From positions 32,587,858 through 32,651,857 of the forward strand of contig NC_083598.1 in the NCBI RefSeq assembly GCF_020882245.1: 64,000 nucleotides of DNA, in the 5' to 3' direction. Of this stretch, positions 13,272 through 26,444 are shown one piece after another. Source of the stretch: Rhopalosiphum padi (taxonomy: Eukaryota; Arthropoda; Insecta; Hemiptera; Aphididae). A program made the position numbers and the translations under genes. The notes below the pieces were generated by a model. It searched no databases. It saw nothing but the letters and a program-made list of their open reading frames with translations, and was not told the origin of the DNA. Every line of letters begins with the position of its first letter. Within the stretch, counting starts at the first letter, position 1.

Positions 13272-16200
13272 TTATATTATATACATTATATACAAAATAA
13301 AAAATGTCTCCAGTCTACCCAACGTACACCCAGTACTACAACGCTAGTATTTCGCTTTAAGACGTTTTACAAATGACTCATTATACCTGAGAAACAACGC
13401 TCTCCACGGCGATCTAAAATTACAGTCAATAAAAAATATCATAATGAAATATTCCTCTTGAAGTATTCAAACCATTGCAACCCTTACATTAATAATTTGT
13501 CATTTCACTAACTACCTCAAAACATTTACTGGATTCTTGAAAAAAAAAATGTTCTAGATTGAAATATCATCCTAAGAATCTATACTAAAACTTATAATTC
13601 TTATTATTTATTACTAAATTGTCTCCTTTTAAACTTTTTTTTTTTACTACTTTATTTATAAAGTTACTAACTGTATTATAGTATAATATTTTATAAATAA
13701 TAAAAGTGTATGTACATTTCAATACGCATCTTAATGACTTTAAAATATAAAATGCATACGCGAGATCTTGATTCGCGTAGTACTAGTTGATACTTTTAAA
13801 AATTACAGAATTTAAATAGTATAACTATTAAAATTAGTATTAAATAAAATAAAATATATAATATAAATGTTAAATTCTAAACTAATACTTTTTATTTCAA
13901 AAACAATTTTATTCCTAATCTGACCTATAAGAATTTAAACCATATTTGATATTAATAAATACGTATTAATTTTAAATACATTTTTTTGAATAAAATCTAC
14001 GATTTAATAACATAATTATATGCGCTTAATTATATAACTCTATATTATAATTATATTAAGGTCGACCCAAAACGCACAAAATTATTATTCATGACTAATA
14101 AATTATAGGACTATACTTGCAGAAACCCTTTCCAAAAATTAACGTCGTTATTAAAACCGAAATAATACAATTTTATATTTATATTGTTTGTTGATTGTAA
14201 GTACCTGAAACGCTTATAAACCAAAATTTAGGTATTTAATTATTTACACGTGATATATAATAGCACTTTTAATAATAATAATACATTTTCAAACGAACAA
14301 TAAAATTAATTAATTATCGATTTAAAATTATCGACTTTCTCGTTGGAACAACACACGCATATAACGTGAGCCAAATCCCATGGATACATATCGTGAGCTA
14401 TTGGTGCACCTTTTTTTTACATTTTTAAGTTTATAATAAATTTAAATTATTTAATTTTGCGTATTAAAATTAAAATAGTCACAAATAGTTAAAAATATTA
14501 TACAGTGCTCAGAAGGTTTCATGTTTCAAGTTTTACTTAAGGCCGCATCCTGAATTAAAAAGTTTCAGCTTTTTCTATAAAAATAATAATGTTTATACAT
14601 TTTTGATGAATTAAATACTTGTACAAGTTTTTTTTTTTTAGTTTTAAGCCGTAAGTGTTAGTCAAACGTTAATAAAAATTATTTTCTATAGAGTATTCCA
14701 GAATACCAACATAATTACACATATTATTTCCAGCTGCAATTTTAAGAGGTTCGTTTGTATCATTTACTTCCATCTGCAGTTTACCATTTCAAAAGCAGTT
14801 TGAAGTGTCTATCCCTCTATGTATGCGATATAATTTTATAAATTAAAATCTTTCGTTTAAATACATGTTTATGAAATAAGTTAATCAAATTTAAAATGTT
14901 TAATTCGAGTGTCCGTAATATTTAGTAAGTCATTTTGTATTATATACTATATACATACTATATATTTTATTATATTACTATTTTATATATTTAACGCTTC
15001 TACCTTTTAATTATAATAATTGATAAATTATTATCTTGTTAATGTGAGTTATCAGTACATTTGCTCGTTTATACATAATTTGTATCGTTAAACGTCTTCA
15101 AATTTTTTCTCCGAGCATAACAGACATAGTATACATTTTGATTTAGGAAGAATCATAAATATTAACTAAAATTACATCTTGCTAATTACATAAAATAAAA
15201 AAAATGAATGATATTATAAAACCAATACATTTATCATTATCATTCCGCTCATAATATAAAACGAAAACATAGGTAGTAAAGCGATTGTTTGTTAACTCTA
15301 AATTTTGATTAAAATGTATATTTAAACTATTAGCTTTTTGGACTGAAAAGTAATAAACGAAAATATAAAAGTTAATATAAATTTTATAAATATTTAACGA
15401 AAAGGTTCACTGAAAAAGAAAAGAAAGTCTACATGAAACTTTCATTACATATTAATAAGCAATATCGGCATTGAATTATCGTAATTTAAGGTAACATTTT
15501 ATTAACGGTGCAATAATTTATAAAATGAATTCAATAATTAATAACAAATAATTATTAACTACTAAGAATGTCAAAAATATTTTTCCATACAGGTCAGCAT
15601 GCATAATAAGAATAGTATATTGTAATAAAATCATTCAAATTGTTGTTAAACAAATTGCTTACCTGTTTAATATTGTCTATTAGGATAGATAAAAATCTAT
15701 TTTTATTAATTATTATTCAGGTGTTATTCATTGTATAATTTAATAAAATACATTATATATATATTTAAGTTCAATATTTACGACCAGAATTAAAAATTGA
15801 TAACCAGAAAAAAATGTTCACAGGTGTAACTATATGCCTATAATAATAATGTATAAATATGTTTATTATTAAAGTCATAATACTTATAATAGCTTGCTAA
15901 TATACGTTTTAATCCAATGTATAGTACGTAGTATAATTGATGAAATTAAGTCATTTTCCTATTTATATCATGGACCATGTTAGGGTATGTAAATATTGAG
16001 TTTTAGTTAAAATAAATAATATTATAATAGTCAATAAATAATATAATATATCTGATGAGTTTATAATATTATAGTTTAAATCTATGTTTAAGCTGTTAAA
16101 TTATTAATAGAAAACTAAATTACTCATAACACCTTGTATAAATAATAATTTGGTAAACATCCATGGAAATATAGGTTGACACATCGCTCCTGTTCTGTTC

Positions 16201-18936
16201 AGAATTGTTTTTCGTACCCGATGATTTATCACTGAATTAAAATTTAACATGTCGTATTTTATAGTCATCTACTCAATGACGAGATCCACTTAAAACTTAC
16301 TACATAGCAAAGCAACTTCTCCAATTTTTTTTTTATGACACTTCAAGATTCAGATACCCTAGCTATGTATACAACTATTTTAGTTGTCTGTCAAATACAG
16401 CACTACTTTTTTTCTTACGGTCACATATTTTTTCTTTTCGATGCTTACCAAAAAATTATATATATATATTTATCTAACCCCTCAAAGTCTTGAACACGAT
16501 ATGAAAAGTTATACCTGCCGCTTTTTACGTTTATATAAATTACTTTATATTTTATGGCTCAGTATAAACCTTACATTACTCGAAGAGTAACGCCCTGAAA
16601 TTAAAATATGCGCAAGTCTATTATTGTCAATTTACCTACACTATTTTAAATAATTAATTAGGAATTGAAATTATTGACATTTTTGAGGAAAATTTTTTTT
16701 TTATATAAATTCAGTAGTTATAAAAACAGAATATTTATTGACTTCCACTTGAAAATAGTGTCTCAAAGGAAAACGGCGATATACTTACTTTTAATGACAT
16801 GGTTGGAGAAAAACGTGATTGTACCTGACCTACTGTTATTAAAAATAATATCCATGTATACACAGTTTTATAAATATTAATACATTATAAATCTTTATCA
16901 ATAATAGTATTATTTCTAAACACATATTATGTAATTCTAATACCTGAATGATAAAAAATATAAATCTGTCACTCATAATCAGGGTTTGGATTTTATAGCA
17001 TTTGCTACTTATTATTGTATATAGATAAAAATAGCAGAGTTGGCTATAAATTTGTTTTATGAACCATGGACTCCAAATATACAATTTTATTTTGCTTTTT
17101 TGTATATATTTGAAGTATTTTAGATTTGTAGTGCTATTTTTTTTGCTAATGTACATAATTTAATGCTTTATTTTATATTTTTCATAAATCTAGTCTATAT
17201 TGAATGAAAAATAGTATTCATGTATGTGAATTTATAATAATAATAATTTATAAATAATATTATATTTGACGTGTTATAATCTTTTAAGTTTTGAATAGTT
17301 GCATACAAACGATGTCATCGTTCAAGGTAAAACATAGGTATATCAGTAAATATACATTTTTTAAAACTGTAATAGTAGATAGTCTTAGTTTTTTTTTTTT
17401 AAAATGTATAATTTCATCAAATTATTTAATAAATAAAAAAAAATTTGATTTAAATTTTACGCTATTTTTAATGTTTTTAGGGTATATTTATAGAGCATAT
17501 TTTAAGGTTTTTTTGGTAATATTATAGTGAACATTTTAGTATTTTTGGTGCTATAAAATTCGAGCCCTGCTCATAATATTTAAGCTACACGTTTTAAAAA
17601 TAAATACGCTAGCGAAATTGTTTGAAAAATATTTAATTTCGTCACAATTTTAATAATATTATTTAGATATAAGGATGCAGGCATAATCAGATAGAAATTT
17701 AAGAACATGTGTCAAAATAATTGCATTTAGCATAGTATTATATACCATCATTCCATTTAACTATGTAATTATTTCCATTTATCTTTAATCCATCACTTTT
17801 ATCATGATGGGTTTCTTTTAGCCACATTTTGTTTTTTTTTTAACCACACACTTCTTGAAATAAATAATTATTTTTGTATTTTTTATATTAAGTGTGTTTA
17901 GAAATACATATTATAGAAAATTAGAAAATTATACTGAGAGGTGGACTGTTTACCTATTGACTATTGGCTTATTAGAACATATTTATTTATACAAATTAGT
18001 AGATTTTTTTTGGATTTAAAACCACATATTGTTTTATACATTTTAATACACTAATTGTGTTGTAAATGACTTGTTTTGTTGCATTAATATTTATTTATTA
18101 CATTTTATACATAAGATTCTACTGCTTAAAAAATTAATGAACGACGTTTATAAATTGTTCAAGGTATTATTAATCCAAAGCGATTAAAGTTTACAAGCTA
18201 ATAGCATATAACGTTATACGAATATGTAAATATATGTTCAATTTTGAAAATCGCTAATTTGAATATTAGATGAAAAGTGGATAAAATATGGAAAGTATTT
18301 GTATAAAAATCAATACATTAACTATTTTGTTTTTAAATTAAAATAATTTAATATAATTTACAAACAACTTGAATTAATATTCAACAAAATTTACTTATTA
18401 CTTAAATTAATTTAAATAAGATTAAATTAATTTTGTATAAATTAACATTTTACTTTAAACTGAACTAATTATATGATCGAACAAAAAACTCAAGAAAATG
18501 AGCCATAATTTTTTTTATAATAGCGTTCAAAGTTTGCAAAATTTGTTTAAATCACAAATACCTAATAATAATTGTAAATTATAAATGTTTCTATAGTTTT
18601 TTCTCTAAAATTTTAATAATTCATTGATTTATACAACAACTATAAATATTATGACTACAGAAATTACTTCTATCATCACATTATATTTATTATGCTAATA
18701 AGTATAGTTTATGTAAACCACGGTGAGTTATAATCTACCGTAGTGTAAACTGAGCTTAATGTAAAAAAAAATAAAAAAAAGTATATATAGAAATAATAAA
18801 ACCAATACAACTATACGTTACATCTATAAATTATAGATATATCACTGACTAGGCTATTAGTATAAGTATATTTTTAAATATTACATTAAATTTATATTAA
18901 ATTATTATAATTCAAATTTAGAAATACAATGAATTT

Positions 18937-18941
<5 letters not shown>

Positions 18942-18978
<37 letters not shown>

Positions 18979-18984
18979 ATGTAT
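18942..18984. repeat. (TA)n microsatellite
   Basis: About 14 TA units run from 18942 to 18970 and are followed by an interrupted GTATGTATATGTAT tail. It is a typical simple-sequence repeat, likely length-polymorphic. Confidence 0.9.
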
Positions 18985-19108
18985 TGAGGGTTAGATCTTA
19001 AGGCTTGATTGATTTGATCAAATATATGGAATTGACTGTGGTAAAATTCCAATTTTTGATATTTTACGAAAATATGGTTTGTTGTCAGGAAAATCCTACA
19101 TGTTTCAT

Positions 19109-19133
19109 AAAAATGTATATAATATACATTTTT
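19109..19133. repeat. hairpin with 11-bp perfect arms
   Basis: AAAAATGTATA pairs exactly with TATACATTTTT around a 3-nt spacer. The 25-bp site is A+T-rich, so the arms are weakly informative. Confidence 0.55.
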
Positions 19134-19239
19134 AGTACAACAACTTACTTAATAAATACTATATTTTTAGTTTAATCTTTGCTTAATAATAATTCAATTA
19201 AACATCAGAATAACATTGTATCTTTTATTATTTACATAT

Positions 19240-19440
19240 TTCTGTAAAAAGGTTCAAAATATTATGTTGATGTGTCAACATAAATGTAACTGAAAATGAA
19301 AAATTTTACAGGACATTTAAGTGTTAGTCTCAGATGAACGAATACCAATTTCAATATTATTCGAAAATATCTTTAAGAATAAATATTTGAAAGTTCTAAA
19401 AATTATATTTAGAATAACTGCATTATCAAAGAAAAAAAAG
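19240..19440 (+). repeat. old dispersed repeat, partial copy 1
   Basis: The sequence from about 19250 contains the pattern ATGTTGATGTGTCAA followed by a TTCGAAAATATCTTTAAGAA-like block and TAACTGCATTATC. Both parts resemble, in the same order, blocks at 19911-20400 (ATGTTGACGTATCAAAA and TTGAAAAATGGTCTTTAAA) and near 37384-37905. Within it, 19262-19283 forms a hairpin with 9-bp arms (TTATGTTGA and TCAACATAA) and a 4-nt loop. The similarity was judged by eye and the copy is diverged. No coding sequence or termini could be defined. Confidence 0.35.
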
Positions 19441-19827
19441 CATCAAGCGTGGTGCTCGGTAAATCACCCTGTTTATATGGAAATTCTTAAAAAAAAGTTA
19501 TCTGCTATATAATATAAAATTGAAAATCTATAATATAAATGAAATAAATAAAATTGCACAGCTTTTGTAAAAACAAGATACATTTCCAAAAAAATGAATA
19601 ATCATATACAAATTGTATTGGTATGTGCTCAGCAATTGTGCAATCACGAGCTGTCAACGATAACAACAGGACAGTAATTTACCAATCATGCCCATACATT
19701 TTTTTTTTCAATAATGTTGTTCTTAAAAATGTTGACATTTTAAAATACACAAGTGTACACTCTTTATGTCTTAAAGACAATAATTTCTAAAATTCTGTAA
19801 TTATTAAATAATATTGTACTACATAAT

Positions 19828-20400
19828 TAAAGAGTGTTCTGTGGAGTTACAAATTTCTGATAAGATTTCAAATAAGAATCTCCAATTTTACAATAAATTA
19901 TTTAGCAGATAATTTTTTTGATAATGTTGACGTATCAAAATCAAAATTTAGTCAAGTAATTTTTAGCTATTTATTATTTTATACTAAGAATAATATAAAA
20001 TCCATTAAAATGGGTTTGAAAGATATAGGGACCATGACAATTTGAATTTTTTAGAAATTAATATTAATCTATCAAAGTTCATATTTTTTTTAACTGACTC
20101 AAATATAAAAAAACATTAAATTCAATATTGCATCTTTCTTGTATTTTTGTAATACTATTTTTAAAGGTTATTATTTTTAGTATATACATTTAAAAACCAC
20201 TGAAGAACTATAAGTTTTCCACTTAATCAGTAAAAGAGGAACGTTGTCATTTCATAAATATAATTTTGTATCTCCGCAAAACTCATAAGAAGTACAAAAA
20301 GTATTAAGAGTTTGAAAAATGGTCTTTAAATATATATAAAAATACAAAAAATCAAAAATCATAATAATTCGAATAAATGCATTATTAAATAAAAACAATT
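19828..20400 (+). repeat. old dispersed repeat, copy 2
   Basis: Two blocks match blocks near 37.3-37.9 kb in order and at similar spacing. The first block (about 19828-19970) carries GAGTGTTCTGTGGAGTTACA and then GATAATGTTGACGTATCAAA, matching the GAGTATTTCGAGGTAAAATA and TATTGTTGGCTTATCAAA blocks of the other copy. The second block (about 20294-20400) carries TTTGAAAAATGGTCTTTAAA and a TTCGAATAAATGCATTATT block. The intervening DNA aligns poorly. It is probably an ancient nonautonomous transposon, with borders and TIRs not determined. Confidence 0.45.
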
Positions 20401-20664
20401 GAAATGGGCATGTATACTGTGGACAGTAAATGTTAGCCATATTACTATACTGCCTATTCACAGTGACCGTCGCTCGTTTCGGTTAAGAGATTTCCATTTA
20501 AAGTCAACCATCAGCAAAGGCAGACAAACTCGCTTGGCTACTTATACGTTGTCGAAGCGTTTGTTCGTATTACGTTGAAACGTGTGTCGGTTTTCGGCGA
20601 CCCTATTTACCGTCCAGTCATTATTTACTTTAAACTCGTGGCAGTACGCGGTGGCGTAAGATAA
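20393..20664 (+). promoter_or_regulatory. CpG-rich patch: candidate first or internal exon, or promoter
   Basis: This is the clearest CpG-dense patch in the window (GACCGTCGCTCG, GTTGTCGAAGCG, TCGGTTTTCGGCGACC, TACGCGGTGGCG). Two overlapping plus-strand frames are open. One covers 20393-20578 (62 codons with stop). The other covers 20467-20664 (66 codons with stop) with mixed, coding-like codons and residues such as GYLYVVEAF and FGDPIYRPV. Neither has an in-frame ATG. GGC|GTAAGA at 20656 is a strong donor-like site. With an acceptor-like CAG ending at 20514 it would bound a 141-bp phase-0 exon of 47 codons. I do not recognise the peptide. It may instead be an untranslated first exon or a promoter of a gene lying elsewhere. 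Confidence 0.33.
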
Positions 20665-23600
20665 ATTGATGACCGTACTTTAGGCAGCGATGTTATTTGC
20701 TTTTCATGAGTCAAGCGTCACATATTAGAAATCGATTATATTGATCGCATTCTAGGTTTAACATTTTTTTTTAATTTCCTAGTCTGTCTCTTCAAAATTG
20801 CCCGTAAACAAAACGGCAAAAAATGTGTTGGTAAGGACATATTTTTATCAAAATCAAAATTAAATGTATTCAAATTTGAATTATAATCACAATTTATTAG
20901 ACTTCTTACTGCGATGTGTATTGATTGATGAATAGTTAATATATCCAAAATGTTTTCGAAACTTACCTGAAACAAAATAAATATATTTGAATTTAGTTTC
21001 TAACTGAATCATTTATAATATTCCTTTGGGATGAAATATACTTGAAAATATAATCCAACAAGTGAAAATATAAAGACTCGTAAAAAAAAATTATAACGTT
21101 TGCTCCTTTTCTTTTCAAGTACGTACCTAACCTACTCCCATAAATACTTAAATGGTTAAATTTCGCAATCGAACATTAATATTTTCATTCTTTATAATAT
21201 GATTAAATATGTATTGGAATTTAATTTACGTAACATTTTTAATATTTATTCATTTTTTCCATCCACATCAACGCTATGCATAATGATGTATATCAAACAT
21301 TAGTCAATTATTTGTTACTAGATGAATTTCAGGTACCAATAAATTTATTGACATTTTATTCATATAAATGATTTATTTTTCATATATGTATTTAATTTAT
21401 TTTTCCTTTTGACTACAGAATATATTATGCATGATAATATTTTTAAATAATCACAAGTTTAATAAACTTTTATTACATTGTATTACAGTAGTTCTTTGAT
21501 TAATTTAATTTGTTTTTATACGAAAAATACGAAATTATAATCTATTTGACAGCATAGTACCTAAATATAAGTATTTAAAATAAAAACGCTTTAACTTAAT
21601 ATTTTTAATCAAAAAAACTTAGTGGATAATTATTATCAAGCTTAGAAATATTTTTTGATTATTAGTGACAAAATTAAAGAACAAATTAGTTAAAACAATT
21701 AATTTTGTGTATAACACTTATCATTCTATTCGTATTCTAAAAAAATCGAAAAATTTTTAGTAAGAGAAAAAAAATGTTAATGCTTCTTTGATATGTTATT
21801 GTTGAGATTATGTATATGTATTAATTAATTATCGTTTATATTTTGTTGTCATCATGATAATTATTTTTTAAGTTTTCTTTATTGTTTATCTTAAATGATA
21901 AAAATCGTATCTAGGCATTAACACGAATCTAAAACGTAAAATAAGAATGTCTATGAACAAGTCACGAATTATTAAAAAATATTCTAAGAAGAGCGTTTAA
22001 TAAATTTTTATAAAAGTAATTTGGAGAAGAAAAATACACATTGATTTATAAACAAATCAGAATTTTTCAACAAAATATCCAAACATATACACATTTTATT
22101 CGATACCGTTCATACATCAATGTTATTACACTTGTATATACTGTATAATATGCATAAAAAACTAATAAAGTATAATGATTTATAAAATAGTGTAGGTATA
22201 CGTTTTCAGTTCTTCAATATATACCATTTAGACATAAAGTTTTTAGCTATATAAATGTGAAATAATAATACTGATAATTATTATTATCGTTCACGCGAAC
22301 GATGGAGAAAAAGTCGAGAGAAATGATTACTTTTATTGAACAAAAACAATATTATAAACTGCCTACATTTATAACATATCAGACACATTGGAATCAAGGC
22401 ATTTAAACCTTATTAATTTACTACTAGATGAAATAACTGAATTTATTAGATCATTTTCTTTCGAAAACACAAAATAATTTTATGTTAAATATAACACTAT
22501 TCTCCCACCATCATCACTTATTGAAATACTTTTTAATAATGCTAATACAATAGTATAACCAAATGCAACAATTTCCGAGAAGATAATACATTTGAAATGT
22601 TGTAATGATGTCTGATACCTATCCAATTGTACTTGTTTAAGAATATAATTAAGTAATACATATGTTTAATAATACATAAGAATTAATAAGATGGATAAAA
22701 AATTTAGTTTATTTTTATGTGTATCTAAGTATATTTATTTTTTCATATCTGGACTAAACAGAATTATGGTTATTTTTTTATTAATCACGTTAAATTATTA
22801 TTAACACTGATCATTTATTAAATACTTTTTTTGAGTTTATCTGATTTTAAAACGCATGTTTTTGCATATATTACCTTATTTCAGTGTGTGAGAAAAATGG
22901 GTATATAATAATGTTTATTTAAAAATGTATCATATTAAATCTTTAGCCCTGATAAATTATGCCTACAACCATTACTGAGGAACTACATCGTAAAAAATAA
23001 TTTGCTAAAAAAAATAGTAAGTACATAGCTATATATTGTAGCGATACATTCACTAATATTATATAAATTAATTAATATAAATTTCAGTATAAAATTTTCA
23101 AGGAAATAAAACTCATATAATACTTACAAGTTTTCCACATCGAATAAAACCAAATTTTTGAAAAAAATGTTTGTTCTTAATAAGTCTTATGTAGAGAAAA
23201 ATGTTTTGTCTACTTTCTCACGAGTTTGATTAAATAAGCTGTTATTATAATTATTATTATAATATATATATTTTTTATTATTATTGTCAATTAAGTTTTA
23301 GAAACTATGACTATTAGCTGAGGATATTTTTTTTCATTTTGACAGTAAGGTCCGGTACGGTAAATTGGTTGTTTTTTGAAACACGTGTTGGACATTACTT
23401 CATCACTATGAACTTGGGTGGTCAAACTAGATGTAGCAGCAATGAATGATATTTGACCAAAGTACCTTCAGTGACTGGTGACAAATGCTACGTAAAATCT
23501 CTCAAACCATCAATACACTCTGTACAATAATGTAAATTTTAGTTATATATTTAACTGACTTCTTTTGAACTAATGTCAATGGACACTCTCAAAGTCTCAA

Positions 23601-25720
23601 ACTGCCCAAACTTTGTATCTTATTACTTTATAATATGCATAACTTTTTGTATTAATTTTAAGCATATTGTAAACACTCACTACCTTAATAATAGAAAAAT
23701 GAATTTCTTACTTGGTATTGGTAAAATTTGAAAATATCACCGTGTCTCCCTTAATATACCTCTAATAATGTTGCCTGTCATTTATTTCTACGGTTGACAC
23801 ATTCACAAGCATTCATTCAAAATATTATTCCTAGAGCATAGAATGGTAAATTTAAAAGTGCTGAATCGAAGCCTTATTCAACAATATTAAGCTCAATAAA
23901 TATAATATGTATTTACCGATATGTTTCCACTCAAATGCACTACGCACAATATTTTGAAATATCCATACACATATGACAATGATTGATATCTTACACGTTT
24001 TCAATTTGTCAAGAATCATCTTTCAGCGAGTCGTCGTAAAAAATATATTAAGAAATATATATATAATATTTTAAGACATACCACATCATATTATAATTGA
24101 AAAAACCATTCCATGTATAGAAGGTATATGGTATATAAATTAAAAAGGTAATTAATTAAAATGTCAACTAAAGTCAATACCTATTTAAAGGGTATGTAAA
24201 ACTATAAGTTGATATAATTTGTATATTTTGCTCTTTTTATTTATATTAAAGATTAACCAATAATACTAATAATTGTAATTAAAATAATACAGTTTATTTT
24301 TCACGATTTTTTGAACTCGTATTGACAACGATGATTTAAAAATGTTAGAAAATATGATAGGAATCTATTGAGTTATAGTGATATATATAAGGTGAGTGGT
24401 GACTGGTTGAAAAATAATCGAATTTACGTTTTTGATGCTTAAAACATATATAAAACATGCTGTAATGAGTACCTATTTAATATATTCCCTTACGATTTAT
24501 GGTACAAGAAAAAACATTTTAAATGACACGTGTACATTATATTTTCAACATGTTTTAATATTATTTTATTATTATTATTATTATTATTATTATACGATCG
24601 TAAGATATTATGTCTCTCACGCGTAATTGAATATACACGAAATTATTTACGAATGATTTTATTTTTATACGCCATCATTCCATTATATAATACTATCGAA
24701 TTACATTTATCTCATACGATTACGATTCGTTTTAGTTTTAAAGTACATATCGTATTATAATTGTGATTCTAAAGACAGAGTGGTACAGCTGTACAAGCCA
24801 TTGGGTTGACGTGGTATGTAAAAATGTTTAATAATTTTGGTCTTGTATTATTAGTTCCATAGACAGTAAATAAAATATTAATTTTTTTATGCGGCGTCGC
24901 AAAGATTTGTTAAAAAAATTATAGCTTATATTATTCATAACAATTATGTTATTGTTTTAATTTGTTGGATTCCCGTGACAATACACAACGAAGTCACTCA
25001 TCAAAACCACAAACAGACATTCCCGTTCGTCTAATTTATAATGAAAGTACATTTTATCGTATATTAAATTTAATAATATTCATAAAGTTGTACACGTGTA
25101 GAGGGTAGAAAAGAGTCACAAAGACAACAAGCGAGGATATTACGACGTTTTAACACCTCCCTATATACTCGTAATACATGCATACACTAACAACGTATTA
25201 AAGCTGATTTAAACATCCGTTTCAAAAACAATTGTTTTAAACATTATTCAAAAGAAAAAAAGCAATCACGTTTAAGTTAATATTAGAATATCTACTTATT
25301 TCGACATCGTCTGAAATTAAATCCATTTATACAGTCTATAGTTACAACCATATTTTTTTAAAATAACATCATCACTTGTCTTATAATAAAGAATCTTTGC
25401 TTCCGTTTTTTTTTTTAAATGATACACTCGGCTATTATTATAGAATAGATTTGAATTGTATAACGATATTATACATTTATTATAGTACACTATGTCACTA
25501 TTTCTCCAATATCGTTTGGAATAGCACTACAGTGTTCGTACCTAATTGATTTGTCATTTATAATTTATTAGTATAATATACACATTTATAATATACGTTG
25601 CTGAGTCGATAGGTCAATAAGACGAAAAAGTTACAATATTTATGAAGTATTGTATCATTCGCGTTAAGACCGGATTTAGAGAAAATCTGAGTTAGTTTCA
25701 GCCCAGAATCATATAGTTTT
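20665..25720. other. A+T-rich gene-free stretch
   Basis: No gene was recognised. A slightly GC-richer patch at 23340-23560 has minus-strand frames broken by stops and gave no family. A 12-bp palindrome GTACAGCTGTAC lies at 24783-24794, an 18-bp inverted site (ATCGTTC, 4-nt spacer, GAACGAT) at 22286-22303, and a (TTA)n run at 24566-24593. Confidence 0.55.
24566..24593. repeat. (TTA)9 microsatellite
   Basis: Nine uninterrupted TTA units. Open frames crossing it owe their Leu or Tyr runs to this repeat, so they are not evidence of protein. Confidence 0.9.
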
Positions 25721-25726
25721 GTAATT

Positions 25727-25957
25727 AGTAGTATAAAATAGACAGTTCAGAAGTATGATCCCTTGATCCCTTGATCATTATTGATCATTCTTGATCAATC
25801 CGCCCGATCGCGTACGTGTGTGACGTATATTTTACCCCTCCCCACCTCATGAGTCTTACTCACCCACCATCTACTCGCGTACGTGTGTGACGTATATTTT
25901 ACCAATAATCTCTCTACAATAACTACTAGTTACTATAACTAGATAAGACTACTGTAT
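25727..25957 (+). repeat. left terminal inverted repeat (231 bp)
   Basis: It runs from the terminal AGTAGTATAAAA through a block of repeated TGATC units (25756-25800), two CG-rich motifs at 25809-25836 and 25876-25903, and a CTCATGAGTCTTACTCACCC block to ACTACTGTAT. It pairs with the right arm apart from C/A near 25762 (right-arm form CCATTGATCC) and A/G at CACCCACCAT near 25866. Confidence 0.93.
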
Positions 25958-26444
25958 GTCGAATGTGTCTTTCAGTAATAATAATGGTTTGTGTGAATAT
26001 TAGTATTTAATTTAATAATATCGGTTATTAATGTGTTATTCTCTAATATGTAATATTTTATTTCTCTTTAAGCGGACACGAGCAGATGTATTGTTTGACC
26101 ATATGCTATTGATTAATGATATATATTTTACATTAAACATATATATATATATATAAAATAGTTTTGTCATTAGTTTAGTCGCTAACATTTATATTTTTAA
26201 AACTATATTAATATTTATAAATATATATGTTGTACGTACGCGCTGTTGAAATATATGTCACACACGTACGCGATTGGGCGGTACTACGTACTACTATACA
26301 GTAGTCTTATCTAGTTATAGTAACTAGTAGTTATTGTAGAGAGATTATTGGTAAAATATACGTCACACACGTACGCGAGTAGATGGCGGGTGAGTAAGAC
26401 TCATGAGGTGGGGAGGGGTAAAATATACGTCACACACGTACGCG
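25809..26444. repeat. five copies of a CG-rich motif inside the element
   Basis: The motif CGCGTACGTGTGTGACGTAT followed by ATTTTACC occurs at 25809-25836 and 25876-25903. It recurs in reverse complement at 26350-26377 and 26417-26444. A shorter fifth copy (TCACACACGTACGCG) sits in the loop at 26258-26272, outside the inverted arms. Each carries a TGACGT core, resembling a CRE/bZIP half-site. In many transposons such subterminal repeats bind the transposase, so that is the preferred explanation here. The fifth copy suggests the arms once extended further or arose by local duplication. Confidence 0.85.

Larger units (their letters stand above)
12596..19239. other. A+T-rich gene-free stretch
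   Basis: No gene or complete element was recognised. The open frames here (for example at 16839-17156 on the minus strand) are Tyr/Ile/Lys-rich and look like products of base composition. Slightly GC-richer patches occur near 13300-13440 and 14340-14410 with no identifiable content. It includes a GC-containing palindrome at 13257-13271, a TA microsatellite at 18942-18984 and a hairpin at 19109-19133. Confidence 0.55.

Noticed and set aside
16839..17156. 105-codon minus-strand open frame
   Set aside because: Composition is almost entirely Ile, Tyr, Lys, Leu and Phe, as expected from A+T-rich DNA; no motif and no supporting splice sites.
24432..24760. Two overlapping open frames with Leu/Tyr runs
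   Set aside because: The runs are the (TTA)9 microsatellite read in different frames.
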